A DNA stretch of 35,563 nt. Source: JAMOAW01 sp039908535. GTDB taxonomy: Bacteria > Pseudomonadota > Magnetococcia > Magnetococcales > JADFZT01. The translations under genes were made by a program, and so were the position numbers. Within the stretch, counting starts at the first letter, position 1, and the number at the start of each line of letters is the position of its first letter. A model generated the notes under the pieces. The model worked only from the letters and a program-made list of their open reading frames with translations. It had not been told where the DNA came from and ran no database searches. Shown one piece after another: positions 25,197-33,831 of the stretch. The stretch lies in NCBI GenBank assembly GCA_039908535.1, contig JAMOAW010000029.1, positions 1 to 35,563 of the forward strand. The letters are read 5' to 3'.

Positions 25197-26030
25197 ATGA
25201 ATGATCCAAAAGAAATCATGTTAAAATTATCTGATATCCAATCCAGTGCCGATACTAGGCAGTTGAATATCGACAAAGTCGGCGTCAAAAATATCCGTTA
25301 TCCCATTGTGGTAAAGGATCGCCATCAAGGCAGTCAACATACCATTGCCTCAGTCAATATGTATGTCAATCTTCCCCACCAATTTAAAGGGACCCACATG
25401 TCCCGATTTTTGGAGCTGTTGGCCGAACATGATCGAGCCATTTCCGTGGATAGTTTACCAGACCTCCTGCGCCGTATTCAAAAAAAATTAAATGCCCGTG
25501 AGGCCCATATTGACCTGGAATTTCCATATTTCATTCTCAAACAGGCCCCGGTTTCCAAATTGGAATCCATGATGGATTATCAGGTGCGTCTCTCTGGAGT
25601 GGTACAAGACGATCTGTATCGCATGATTTTGCGCGTGGAGGTACCCGTAACCACGCTCTGCCCCTGCTCCAAGGAGATTGCCCGCTTTGGAGCCCATAAT
25701 CAACGTTCCATTGTCACGGTGACCTTGCGATTTAAAGATTTTATTTGGGTCGAAGAGGTGATCGAATGGGTCGAGAAAAACGCCTCTTGTGATCTCTTTG
25801 CCATTTTAAAACGCCCAGACGAAAAATATGTCACCGAGCGAGCCTATGAAAATCCCCGCTTCGTAGAAGACATGGTGCGCAGCGTGGCCGCCGATCTGCA
25901 GGCCGATCCGCGCATTGTTTGGTACACCGTCGAATCAGAAAATTTTGAATCCATTCACAACCATTCGGCCTATGCCTTTATCGAAGGTGGCCCAGAGTCA
26001 GAGGTCTCATGCGCGTCAGTCAAACTTTAA
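25197..26030 (+). CDS. folE2: GTP cyclohydrolase FolE2 (type IB)
   Basis: Makes 7,8-dihydroneopterin triphosphate from GTP, the first step of folate (and queuosine) synthesis. The 277-aa protein has KGTHMSRFLELL (64-75), PVTTLCPCSKEIARFGAHNQRS (about 150-168, with the metal/active-site cysteines 155 and 157) and the conserved C-terminal NFESIHNHSAYAFIE. FolE2 works with metals other than zinc and replaces FolE under zinc limitation in some bacteria; in others it is the only enzyme. The frame is open to 25017 through a repeat, so I took the ATG at 25197; its ribosome binding site is weak. It overlaps proS by 22 bp. Confidence 0.95.
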   Translation: MNDPKEIMLKLSDIQSSADTRQLNIDKVGVKNIRYPIVVKDRHQGSQHTIASVNMYVNLPHQFKGTHMSRFLELLAEHDRAISVDSLPDLLRRIQKKLNAREAHIDLEFPYFILKQAPVSKLESMMDYQVRLSGVVQDDLYRMILRVEVPVTTLCPCSKEIARFGAHNQRSIVTVTLRFKDFIWVEEVIEWVEKNASCDLFAILKRPDEKYVTERAYENPRFVEDMVRSVAADLQADPRIVWYTVESENFESIHNHSAYAFIEGGPESEVSCASVKL

Positions 26031-27721
26031 TCCCTACCCTCAAAGAAAATCCCGTTGAAGCGCATACCATTTCGCATCGTTTAATGCTGCGTGCCGGTCT
26101 GATTCGCCAGATAGGCGCGGGAATTTATACTTGGCTTCCCCTGGGATTGCGGGTATTGCACAAAGTCTCAGCGATCGTCCGCGCAGAAATGGATAACGCG
26201 GGCGCCCAAGAGGTGTTGATGCCTGCGGTCTGTCCCGCCGAACTGTGGCGCGAAACCGGACGCTGGGATTTCTATGGCAAAGAACTTTTGCGTCTCACCG
26301 ACCGCCACGACCGCCAGTTTTGTTTTGGTCCCACCCATGAAGAGGTGATCGTCGATCTGGCCCGAAGGGAAATTCGTTCTTACAAAGAGTTACCCGCCAA
26401 TTTTTACCAGATCCAAACCAAATTTCGCGACGAAATACGCCCCCGTTTTGGCATCATGCGCGGCCGAGAATTTTTAATGAAAGATGCCTACTCGTTTGAT
26501 CTGGATGCCGAAAGCCTGGACGCCAGTTATCAAAATATGTTTGTCACCTATGAAAAAATATTCAAACGCTGTGGGTTGTCTTTTCGGGCCGTGGAGGCCG
26601 ACACCGGCGCGATTGGCGGGGCCTTTTCCCATGAGTTTCATGTTTTGGCCGAATCTGGCGAAGATACCATCGCCTCTTGTGATGGATGTGGATATGCGGC
26701 CAATCTGGAAAAAGCCGTCTCCCGTCCTCTTCCCAAACCGCCCCAAAGAAGAGAATTGGCACCCATGCTTTCCGTGCCTACCCCTGGTAAAAAAAGCATT
26801 GAAGAGGTAGCCCTCTTTTTAAATCTGCCCACCTCGCAAACGGTAAAATCCCTGCTGGTGCAGGCTGCAGATCAATTTTATTTATTATTGTTACGCGGTG
26901 ATCAGCAGCTCAACGAAATCAAAGCCACCGCTGTTTTAGGCGCCCCTATCGTATTCCCAAGCCCCGAACACGTATTGGAAAAACTCGGCTTGCCAGTGGG
27001 ATTTCTAGGCCCTATTGGAATCAATTTACCCATTTTAGCCGATCCGGTTCTGGAGGGAATGACCAATTTTGTCTGTGGGGCAAACGCCATGGACACCCAT
27101 TTTACCGGCGTGCATTGGGAGCGAGACTTACCCCTGCCCCGGTGGGTCGATTTAAGCAATGTGCAGGCTGGCGAGGCTTGCTCCCGTTGTAAAGAGGGGC
27201 ATTTGACCTTGACCCAGGGCATTGAGGTGGGACACATTTTTAAACTACAAGCCAAATATACCCAAGCCATGGGCATGACCATCCTAGACGAAAAAGGGGC
27301 CACCCGTACCCCATTAATGGGCTGTTATGGCATTGGTGTCTCCCGTATTGTCGCCGCCGCCATTGAGCAAAATCACGATGTCGATGGCATTGTCTGGCCA
27401 CTAGCCATTGCCCCCTTTGCGGTTCAAATTCTCCTGCTCAACCCCAAAGATGTTCCATCGGTGCAGGTCGCCGAAACGTTATATCTTGGATTGAAAAAAT
27501 TAAACATCGAAACCCTACTGGACGATCGCGACGAACGAGCGGGAGTTAAATTTAAAGATGCCGATCTTTTAGGCATCCCTTGGCGGGTGGTGATTGGGGA
27601 TCGCGGGGTTAAAGAAGGACAATTGGAAATCAAATCTCGAGTAAGCAGACAAGTTGAACGTATCCCCATTCATGATGGGATAGCCTTTTTACAAAAACAA
27701 ATCACAATGTTAAATATATAG
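26009..27721 (+). CDS. proS: Prolyl-tRNA synthetase
   Basis: A 570-aa class II synthetase that charges tRNA-Pro. It has MRVSQTLIPTLKENPVEAHT at the start, TWLPLGLRVL, the motif 2 region with RPRFGIMRGREFLMKDAYSFD (about 138-160), the bacterial-type insertion (editing) domain (about 230-385) and the motif 3/anticodon domain with PLMGCYGIGVSRIVAAAIEQNHD. The length and insertion domain are of the bacterial type. GAGG precedes the ATG. The overlap with folE2 suggests coupled translation, and two signalling-type genes follow in the same direction. Confidence 0.97.
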   Translation: MRVSQTLIPTLKENPVEAHTISHRLMLRAGLIRQIGAGIYTWLPLGLRVLHKVSAIVRAEMDNAGAQEVLMPAVCPAELWRETGRWDFYGKELLRLTDRHDRQFCFGPTHEEVIVDLARREIRSYKELPANFYQIQTKFRDEIRPRFGIMRGREFLMKDAYSFDLDAESLDASYQNMFVTYEKIFKRCGLSFRAVEADTGAIGGAFSHEFHVLAESGEDTIASCDGCGYAANLEKAVSRPLPKPPQRRELAPMLSVPTPGKKSIEEVALFLNLPTSQTVKSLLVQAADQFYLLLLRGDQQLNEIKATAVLGAPIVFPSPEHVLEKLGLPVGFLGPIGINLPILADPVLEGMTNFVCGANAMDTHFTGVHWERDLPLPRWVDLSNVQAGEACSRCKEGHLTLTQGIEVGHIFKLQAKYTQAMGMTILDEKGATRTPLMGCYGIGVSRIVAAAIEQNHDVDGIVWPLAIAPFAVQILLLNPKDVPSVQVAETLYLGLKKLNIETLLDDRDERAGVKFKDADLLGIPWRVVIGDRGVKEGQLEIKSRVSRQVERIPIHDGIAFLQKQITMLNI

Positions 27722-27748
27722 GAATTTTTTATTCAAAGGATGAATAAA

Positions 27749-28213
27749 ATGCCAGATCGAATCATTTTCGGTATGCAGGAATCGGTTGCAGAACTTGCCA
27801 AAACCATGTTGGGTGTAGAAATCAGCCCCAAAAAAAACTGGCTTGAGGCCTGTCATATAGAGGCCGATGCCAGTGCCATCATTGGTTTTAGTGGAGCCTT
27901 ACAAGGCAACCTGCGTTTGGCTGGCATAGAAAATTCGGTGATAAAACTAGCCGAAACTCTGCTTGGCGAACCTCGCGACACCCTAGACGAAGATATCCAA
28001 GATGCTTTTTGTGAATTGGCCAATATGATCACTGGAGGGGTGCAACGGCGCATTGAAACAAATATTGGCCACATTTTCATCACCCCACCGGTTTTTATCT
28101 CTGGAAAGGGACATCGGGTAACGGGTGAACATGGTTATCAATGTGTGAGCCAATTGTTTGATTTAGACGACGCAATGTTTTTTGTCGAAGTGCGTTATAA
28201 ACAGATGTTATAA
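27749..28213 (+). CDS. CheX-like chemotaxis phosphatase family protein
   Basis: A 154-aa protein. The ATG at 27749 is chosen because AAGGA lies 7 nt upstream; the ATG at 27740 is too close to it. Residues in the middle read AFCELANMITGGVQRRI, the ExxN helix of CheC/CheX/FliY that inserts into the CheY active site and speeds its dephosphorylation. The alternating beta/alpha pattern and length fit CheX. No che genes are adjacent. It starts 27 bp after proS and is followed 14 bp later by a helical protein with a duplicated segment. Confidence 0.75.
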   Translation: MPDRIIFGMQESVAELAKTMLGVEISPKKNWLEACHIEADASAIIGFSGALQGNLRLAGIENSVIKLAETLLGEPRDTLDEDIQDAFCELANMITGGVQRRIETNIGHIFITPPVFISGKGHRVTGEHGYQCVSQLFDLDDAMFFVEVRYKQML

Positions 28214-28227
28214 AGGAGTATTTTGGC

Positions 28228-28605
28228 GTGACGGATTTAAATTTCCAAAAAAACCATGAATTTTCCGAGGCGTTGGTGCGGGAGGCTTTTGCCCCCGCCA
28301 TTGGTGCGGCGGTACGCCAAGCGGTACAGGGTCACCTACGCACATTTGTCTCGGAACAATTTCCCCAAATGGCCGAAAAAATGCTTCGTGCCGAAATCGC
28401 CCGTCTTGAACAACAAGAGGGAGGGGTGGTGGTTGAGGAGCGCGATTTGGGGCAGGTGGTTGCCGATGTGTTTGGGGCGCGGATTGAATCGATTGCCCGT
28501 GCGATCACGCGCCAACTGGTTGCCGAACAACTTCCCGCCATTGCCGAACGGTTGGTAACCGAGGAGATTGCCAGGATAAAACAAAAAGCACTCAGCCCAA
28601 ATTAA
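28228..28605 (+). CDS. Helical protein with internal duplication, function unknown
   Basis: A 125-aa protein starting with GTG, supported by AAGGAG at 28213-28218. It is almost all helical. A 22-residue segment is repeated: residues 41-62 (VSEQFPQMAEKMLRAEIARL...) and 98-119 (VAEQLPAIAERLVTEEIARI...), identical at 11 of 22 positions. The LP.I.E.LV.EEI pattern resembles the C-terminal helices of PopZ/DUF2497-like proteins and of some response regulators, but this is a short motif likeness. A charged, Gly/Val-rich joint (64-73) separates the two copies. It probably acts with the CheX-like protein encoded just upstream. Confidence 0.65.
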   Translation: MTDLNFQKNHEFSEALVREAFAPAIGAAVRQAVQGHLRTFVSEQFPQMAEKMLRAEIARLEQQEGGVVVEERDLGQVVADVFGARIESIARAITRQLVAEQLPAIAERLVTEEIARIKQKALSPN

Positions 28606-28639
28606 ACTTTTTACTACCGCAAACTCCAAGACCCCTTTG

Positions 28640-28919
28640 TTTATTTCCTTCAAACAGCGAGGGGGGTACCACCACATTTAAGTGTGGACGATGAACGAGT
28701 GCCTGAACAAAAAGCAAAGTCAAGACCTTGGGGGATGAATCCCCCAGACCCCCTCTTTTTTTTAAGAATTAAAAAAAAAGGGTGGGGGGAATTGGGGGGC
28801 GGTTCTCCGCCCCCCCAAGGTCTTGATTTTTATTTTTCCGATACATTAAATTGAAAAAAAGAGTGAGGGATTGGGGGACGGTTCTGCCCCCCAAGGTCTT
28901 AATTTTTATCTCTCCAAAT
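28640..28919. repeat. Chimeric repeat block between convergent genes
   Basis: Fills the gap 28606-28919. It starts with a TTCCTTCAAACAGCGAGGGG module (related to 60-80) interrupted by the left end of the MITE (GTACCACCACATTTAAGTGTGG at 28666-28687). This runs into CCTTGGGGGATGAATCCCCC, the T-run/A-run stem and GGGGGGCGGTTCTCCGCCCC. A second short copy (28855-28916) ends at the ychF stop codon. There is no matching right MITE end. It could terminate both convergent transcripts. Confidence 0.8.
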
Positions 28920-30029
28920 CTAAACGTTAAAACGAAATAACATGACATCACCATCCATCACACGATATTCCTTACCTTCCAAACGCATCTTGCCTTGCTC
29001 TTTGGCTCCAACCTCCCCACGACAAGCCAAATAATCTTTATAGGCCGTCACCTCAGCACGAATAAAACCTCTTTGAAAATCAGTATGAATGACTCCAGCA
29101 GCATCATAGGCGGTGGCCCCCCCTTGGACGGTCCATGCCCGTACCTCTTGCGGACCAGCGGTAAAAAATGTCTGTAAACCAAGCAAACGATAAGCCGCCC
29201 GAATCAAACGACCCAAACCTGGCTCTGTCAAACCTAAATCATTCAAAAATTCAGCCTTCTCCGCCTCTTTTAACTCAGAAATCTCCGCTTCCATGGCCCC
29301 ACACACCACCACAACTTGCGCCCCTTGGGCATCCGCTAGCGCGCGCACCGCATCGGTCATGGAATGCCCGCCAACCTTCTGGGCATCAACCACAGAATCT
29401 TCATCTACATTGCATAAATACAATACCGGCTTGGAGGTCAATAAACATAAATCGGCAATCTCGTCCAGTTCGTCCCGACTTAGCCCTTGCCCACGAACCG
29501 GAACCCCCTCATTAAGCCCTTTAATAACTTTATCATAAATGGCCAACTTGGCCTTGGCATCCGCAGCTCCGGTCTTGGCACGATTACCCAATGTATGATG
29601 ACGCCTCTCCATGCCCGCCAAATCGGCCAACATCAACTCCGTCTCAATCACCAAAATATCCGAGGTGGGATCAACTCGACCATGAACATGGGTAATGTCA
29701 TCATCTTCAAAACAACGTACCACATGGGCCACCGCATCCACTTGACGAATATGACCTAAAAATTGATTCCCCAACCCCTCCCCTTTGCTGGCCCCGCGCA
29801 CCAAACCAGCAATATCCAAAAATTCTACCGTGGTCGGCACTATTTTCTTCGGTTTCACCACCTCAGCCAGTTCCAATAACCTCGGATCAGGAACCGCAAC
29901 CACCCCTAAATTGGGCTCAATTGTACAAAATGGATAATTGGCCACCGCTGCACCCGCAGCAGTCAAGGCATTAAAAATGGTAGATTTGCCCACATTCGGC
30001 AAACCAACAATTCCGCATTTAAGTGTCAT
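28920..30029 (-). CDS. ychF: YchF/OLA1-family nucleotide-binding GTPase-like protein
   Basis: A 369-aa Obg-related ATPase/GTPase that binds ribosomes and takes part in translation and oxidative-stress responses. It has GLPNVGKST (9-17), NYPFCTIEPNLGVV, FLDIAGLVRGASKGEGLGNQFL and the C-terminal TGS domain ending in FRFNV (the ...HTDFQRGFIRAEV element is characteristic of YchF). The length is normal. It is last in the prs-rplY-pth-ychF cluster, 34 bp after pth. Confidence 0.96.
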   Translation of the reverse strand: MTLKCGIVGLPNVGKSTIFNALTAAGAAVANYPFCTIEPNLGVVAVPDPRLLELAEVVKPKKIVPTTVEFLDIAGLVRGASKGEGLGNQFLGHIRQVDAVAHVVRCFEDDDITHVHGRVDPTSDILVIETELMLADLAGMERRHHTLGNRAKTGAADAKAKLAIYDKVIKGLNEGVPVRGQGLSRDELDEIADLCLLTSKPVLYLCNVDEDSVVDAQKVGGHSMTDAVRALADAQGAQVVVVCGAMEAEISELKEAEKAEFLNDLGLTEPGLGRLIRAAYRLLGLQTFFTAGPQEVRAWTVQGGATAYDAAGVIHTDFQRGFIRAEVTAYKDYLACRGEVGAKEQGKMRLEGKEYRVMDGDVMLFRFNV

Positions 30030-30063
30030 TTTTTGTCTTTCGTTTCATAATGAAAAAAAATTA

Positions 30064-30645
30064 TTATGAAATGGAGGCTGGATTGGACAAATGATTCATG
30101 GCTTTGACAAGCTCTCCTTGCAAAATCAAAGGGAGTATGCGTGGCAATTCTTCTAAAATAGGTACAACAATATCCCGCTCAGAAGAGACAAAAGGAGCCA
30201 ATACAAAACGCGCCGCATCCATCGACGCTGGAGGACGGCCTATACCTAAACGTACACGAACAAAATCGGCAGATCCCAACTGTTGCTGTATGGATTTTAA
30301 TCCGTTATGACCCGCATTACCACCACCAACCTTCATGCGCACTCGACCAAGAGCCAAATCTAAATCATCATGAAAAACAATTACTTGCCCAGGTGACAAC
30401 TTATAATAATGAACCGCAGCAGCAACCGATTCACCAGAAAGATTCATATAAGTCAAGGGAAAGAGAGCTAACAAACGATGAGATTCTAAACGGCCCTCCA
30501 TAAAAAAACCTTGGAAACGTTTCGTCTCACCGCCAATCCCAACCGTCCGCAAAATCTCCCATAATGCGTCCCAGCCAAGATTATGCCGCGTGTGACGATA
30601 ACGCTCCCCAGGATTTCCAAGACCTACAAGAAGGGAATCGGCCAT
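30064..30645 (-). CDS. pth: Peptidyl-tRNA hydrolase
   Basis: Releases tRNA from peptidyl-tRNA that drops off ribosomes. The 193-aa protein has LLVGLGNPGERYRHTRHNLGW (residues 5-25) with the catalytic His21 and Asn11, the FHDDLDLALGR region and GNAGHNGLKSI. I took the ATG at 30645. An in-frame TTG at 30666 is the only upstream alternative and would add seven residues before the usual family start. It sits 59 bp after rplY and 34 bp before ychF, the standard gene order. Confidence 0.95.
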   Translation of the reverse strand: MADSLLVGLGNPGERYRHTRHNLGWDALWEILRTVGIGGETKRFQGFFMEGRLESHRLLALFPLTYMNLSGESVAAAVHYYKLSPGQVIVFHDDLDLALGRVRMKVGGGNAGHNGLKSIQQQLGSADFVRVRLGIGRPPASMDAARFVLAPFVSSERDIVVPILEELPRILPLILQGELVKAMNHLSNPASIS

Positions 30646-30704
30646 TATCAATACCAAAGGATTCAAATACGGTCAAACAACCGAAACCATTCCTGACAAA
30701 AAAA

Positions 30705-31523
30705 CTAAGCTTTGGATTTAGCTTTGGCTGCAGGGGCCGCTTTGGCCGCAGGGGCCGCTTTGGCTGCAGGGGCCGCTTTGGCTGCAGGGGCTTTTCCTTT
30801 GGCAGCCGGGGCTGGAGCAGCAGCCGGGGCCGCTTTACCTTTAGCAGCTGGAGCAGGAGCAGGAGCCGGGGCCGCTTTACCTTTGGCAGCGGGAGCAACT
30901 GCCTTCCCTTTGGAAGCCAGCGCAACCTCTGGAGCAGCTACCACATCTTCAATTCCTTCACCCTTCATACCCAACAAAGCGACCACCGTAAAATTAACAT
31001 CGGTATGTACTTCCGCCCCTTTGGGAAGTTTGATATCTTGAATATGAATGGTATCACCAATCTCCATACCAGCAACAGAAACCTCAATCTTTTCAGGAAT
31101 ATCTCCCGCCATACAGTGAATTTCCAATTCACGACGAATCACCTGCACCAAACCACCCAATTTAACGCCAGGGCAAGCCTCTTCACCTAAAACCTCAACA
31201 GGAACAGAAATGTGCACCCTTTTGTTGGGATCAAAACGCATAAAATCCAAATGCACGGGTCTCCCAGTGAGGGGATGATATTGTAGATCACGCAACAAAA
31301 CCGCCGTGCGAATTTGACCATCAATCACCATCTCTTGATGATGGGTTTTGAGGTTGCTCCCCTCAATCTCCATGAGTTTTAACCAATCTTTTAAATTCAA
31401 AGAGAGATTGAGGTTATCCTGACCACCGCCATATAACACAGCGGGCAACTGACCGTTTTTGCGCATTTGATAGGCCGGTCCTTTTCCAGTACCTGCCCGG
31501 GAATTGGCTTGAATCAACGCCAT
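30705..31523 (-). CDS. rplY: 50S ribosomal protein L25 (CTC type) with Ala/Lys/Pro tail
   Basis: A 272-aa bL25 of the long CTC form, which binds 5S rRNA. The N-terminal L25 domain (about 1-95: AGTGKGPAYQMRKNGQLPAVLYGG, and HLDFMRFD) and the beta domain (about 96-190: PVEVLGEEACPGVKLGG, IPEKIEVSVAGM) match the family. Beyond about residue 195 comes a tail made of Ala, Pro, Lys and Gly, ending in tandem AAPAAK units encoded by a minisatellite at 30721-30792. Such tails vary between strains. GAGG-like AAGGAGAG precedes the ATG. It lies 45 bp after prs. Confidence 0.94.
   Translation of the reverse strand: MALIQANSRAGTGKGPAYQMRKNGQLPAVLYGGGQDNLNLSLNLKDWLKLMEIEGSNLKTHHQEMVIDGQIRTAVLLRDLQYHPLTGRPVHLDFMRFDPNKRVHISVPVEVLGEEACPGVKLGGLVQVIRRELEIHCMAGDIPEKIEVSVAGMEIGDTIHIQDIKLPKGAEVHTDVNFTVVALLGMKGEGIEDVVAAPEVALASKGKAVAPAAKGKAAPAPAPAPAAKGKAAPAAAPAPAAKGKAPAAKAAPAAKAAPAAKAAPAAKAKSKA
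30721..30792. repeat. Four 18-bp tandem repeats in the rplY tail
   Basis: The unit GCTTTGGCTGCAGGGGCC occurs at 30721, 30739, 30757 and 30775, with one changed base in the second and the last unit. It encodes six-residue Ala/Pro/Lys units on the minus strand. Longer imperfect duplications follow to about 30900. Confidence 0.9.
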
Positions 31524-31568
31524 TTTACTCTCCTTTTCTTCTTGGCCAGGTAAATCCCGGCAATGAGA

Positions 31569-32479
31569 CTAAACAAACAGGGAACTCACCGACTCTTCAT
31601 CAGAAATTCGGCGTATCGCATCCCCTAACAGGTTTGAAACGGTTTGTACCTTAATTTTATCACAAACCGTCACTTTGTCTAATAACCGAATGGTATCGGT
31701 CACAATTAAACGATCCAATGCCGAGTTTTTTATCCGTTCAACAGCCGATCCTGAAAGCACCCCATGGCTGCACACAGCGATGACCGATTTGGCTCCATGG
31801 GCCAGCAATGCATCCGCTGCCTTAACCATCGTTCCGGCGGTATCCACCATATCATCGACAATAATACACTCTTTTCAATATTGGATGCTGGACGACGTTT
31901 GTCAATGATTGCCAAATCCACATCTAAACGTTTGGCATAAGAACGGGCCCGCACCACCCCCCCCACATCTGGCGAGATCACCACCGAATCTTTTAATCCC
32001 AACTGACGCACCACATTTAACAATACCGGTGTGGCATAAATATTGTCCACTGGCATATTAAAAAATCCCTGAATTTGACCAGCATGTAGATCCATGGTCA
32101 AAACCCGCTGCACCCCAGCCGCCTCCAAAAGGTCGGCCACCAACTTCGCTGTAATAGGGGTACGTCCGGCCTCTTTGCGATCCTGACGCGAATATCCAAA
32201 GTAGGGAATCACCGCCGTAATCCGACCCGCCGAAGCCCGCCGCAAGGCATCCACCATAATCAACAACTCCATGATGTGATCATTCGCAGGAGTGGAGGTG
32301 GATTGAATCACAAAAACGTCTCGGCCACGAACATTTTCATTAATCTGAACAAAAATTTCCCCATCCGAAAAATGTTTAATAGTGGCACTGCCAACCTGAA
32401 CAAAAAGATGTTCGGCAATGCGAGTGGCCAACTCTGGATTAGAGGAGCCGGAAAAAATCTTCATGGTTTGTATAGACAT
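31569..32479 (-). pseudogene. prs: Ribose-phosphate pyrophosphokinase, disrupted by out-of-frame deletion
   Basis: PRPP synthetase makes phosphoribosyl pyrophosphate for nucleotide, His, Trp and NAD synthesis. The first frame (from about 32479) matches the family through SDGEIFVQINENVRGRD, DALRRASAGRITAVIPYFGY, TMDLHAGQIQGFF and SPDVGGVVRARSYAKRL to KRRPASNI. The frame then fails near 31872-31875 and continues in the next frame as ECIIVDDMVDTAGT to the normal C-terminus SDEESVSSLFV. Compared with E. coli Prs, about 11-12 residues between KRRPxxN and the CIIVDD strand are absent, so about 34 bp (1 modulo 3) seem lost. Restoring them would give about 314 aa, the family size. This is either a real mutation with another copy elsewhere or an assembly defect. 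Confidence 0.85.
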
Positions 32480-32527
32480 GATATCGCGTCGCGCTTGGAT
32501 AGGTTTAATAGGTGGGTAAGTTGGCGA

Positions 32528-32556
32528 AAAATACACCTTTTGAATTCAAGATGCAA
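32528..32556 (-). promoter_or_regulatory. Probable sigma70 promoter of prs-rplY-pth-ychF
   Basis: TTGCAT (32551-32556) and TATTTT (32528-32533) on the minus strand, 17 bp apart, lie about 50 bp upstream of the prs start. The whole cluster could be read from here. Confidence 0.45.
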
Positions 32557-32611
32557 CATTTTATAATTTTTTTTAAAAATTCACCTAAAACAAACCCAAA
32601 AATCCTCCAAC

Positions 32612-32690
32612 AGAGGCCAAACCCTGAAAGATTGGAAAGCGATCCTCCGCCCCCCAAGCTCTTAATTTGATCTCTCCGATTCGATCAATC
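32612..32690. repeat. Eroded repeat copy overlapping the K+ channel stop
   Basis: CCAAACCCTGAAAGATTGG, then CCGCCCCCCAAGCTCTTAAT and TCTCTCCGATTCG, align with the family end GGTCTTGATTTTTATTTTTCCGAT. The channel's TAA stop and its last few codons lie inside this repeat end. Confidence 0.65.
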
Positions 32691-33831
32691 GTTTACGGGC
32701 CGTCGTTTGGAGAATTTCCATGAGTTTCGGTTGTTGACCGGCAAGCGTGTTGAGATCACGAGACTCTAATACCAAAAGTTGGCAACGACTAAGGGCAACG
32801 ACATCAGCGGTGCGAGGACATTGCTCAATCAGGGCGATTTCGCCAAAAAAATCGCCGCTGCGTAAAATACCCCGATACTCTTTGCTGCGTACCTCCACTT
32901 GACCGCTGACAATAAAATACATACTCTCGCCAATATCTCCCTCCCGCACCAACACCTCATTGCGAATACAACGATAGAGTTTTAACAAAGAGGCAACCTC
33001 GGCAATTTGAGTTGCAGAGAGCCCTTTAAATAAATTCACCTTGGCAATCAAATTCCAAGTGGAAAGAAAATTTTGCCGGCGCATCTCCTCGGCAAAACCG
33101 GTGGCCAAAATAGAGGCGGGTAACGCAAACATCACCAACCCTAAAACCACCGCTACACTGCCAAGCATCTTGCCCAAAGCCGTAATAGGCACAACATCGC
33201 CATACCCTAACGTCGCCAATGTCACGATACTCCACCACATCGCCTTAGGCAAATTATCAAAATTTGGATTAACCGCACGCTCAGAAAAATAAAGCAGACC
33301 AGAGGTAAAAAGAGTCAATAAAATAATAATAAACAACGCGGCCCCCAAAGGCCGTATCTCAATCAAGACCACCTCCCATAACGTTTCCAGTGCGGTGGAA
33401 TAACGAGCAAGCTTGAGAAAACGCAAAATTCCAAACACAATCTCCACATCCGCAGAGATTCCCACCAACTCTCCAAATAAAAATGGAGCCACCGCCAAAA
33501 AATCAAAAATACCATAGGGACTGAACATATAAAGAAACACCGGGGGCAGGGATGACGCGCATCTCCCATCGTCCACTTTTAAACAGGCTGCGCCCAAACG
33601 CAACAGATAATCTACACTCATAACGATCAGCGTCACAATTTCTATCAGGTGAATCTCTCGAATATGGACTCCCCATGCATCAGGAACTGTATTAACTACC
33701 GTAATAATGGTGGATGCCAAAATCAAAAACTCTATCAACTTTCGATAAATCCTCGCCCGCATGGGAGGCAATGGACCTTCAACCAACAAACCAAACAACC
33801 ATTGAAATGAATTTTTTACCTTTGTTTTCAT
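32662..33831 (-). CDS. Cyclic-nucleotide-gated potassium channel (MlotiK1-like)
   Basis: A 389-aa membrane protein with six transmembrane segments (first near 31-49, pore region 195-245). The selectivity filter is TLGYGD (207-212), as in K+ channels. The S4-like segment (RFLKLARY, 137-144) has few basic residues, suggesting weak voltage sensing. Residues about 262-385 are a cyclic-nucleotide-binding domain with FFGEIALIEQCPRTADV (328-344), including the phosphate-binding Glu and RTA triad. It most resembles MlotiK1-type CNG channels. Its C-terminal codons run into a repeat element. The ligand, cAMP or another cyclic nucleotide, cannot be read from sequence. Confidence 0.92.
   Translation of the reverse strand: MKTKVKNSFQWLFGLLVEGPLPPMRARIYRKLIEFLILASTIITVVNTVPDAWGVHIREIHLIEIVTLIVMSVDYLLRLGAACLKVDDGRCASSLPPVFLYMFSPYGIFDFLAVAPFLFGELVGISADVEIVFGILRFLKLARYSTALETLWEVVLIEIRPLGAALFIIILLTLFTSGLLYFSERAVNPNFDNLPKAMWWSIVTLATLGYGDVVPITALGKMLGSVAVVLGLVMFALPASILATGFAEEMRRQNFLSTWNLIAKVNLFKGLSATQIAEVASLLKLYRCIRNEVLVREGDIGESMYFIVSGQVEVRSKEYRGILRSGDFFGEIALIEQCPRTADVVALSRCQLLVLESRDLNTLAGQQPKLMEILQTTARKRLIESERSN

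Noticed and set aside
24875..25288. N-terminal extension of NAD kinase to 25288
   Set aside because: It reads through a repeat copy and past the folE2 start on the other strand. The family begins near the chosen GTG.
30564..31190. Long plus-strand frame opposite rplY and pth
   Set aside because: It mirrors the low-complexity rplY tail; the strand with the ribosomal protein is clearly the coding one.
31865..31880. Programmed frameshift or single-base homopolymer error in prs
   Set aside because: A one-base fix would rejoin the frames but still leave about 11 conserved residues missing, and there is no slippery heptamer with a following structure.
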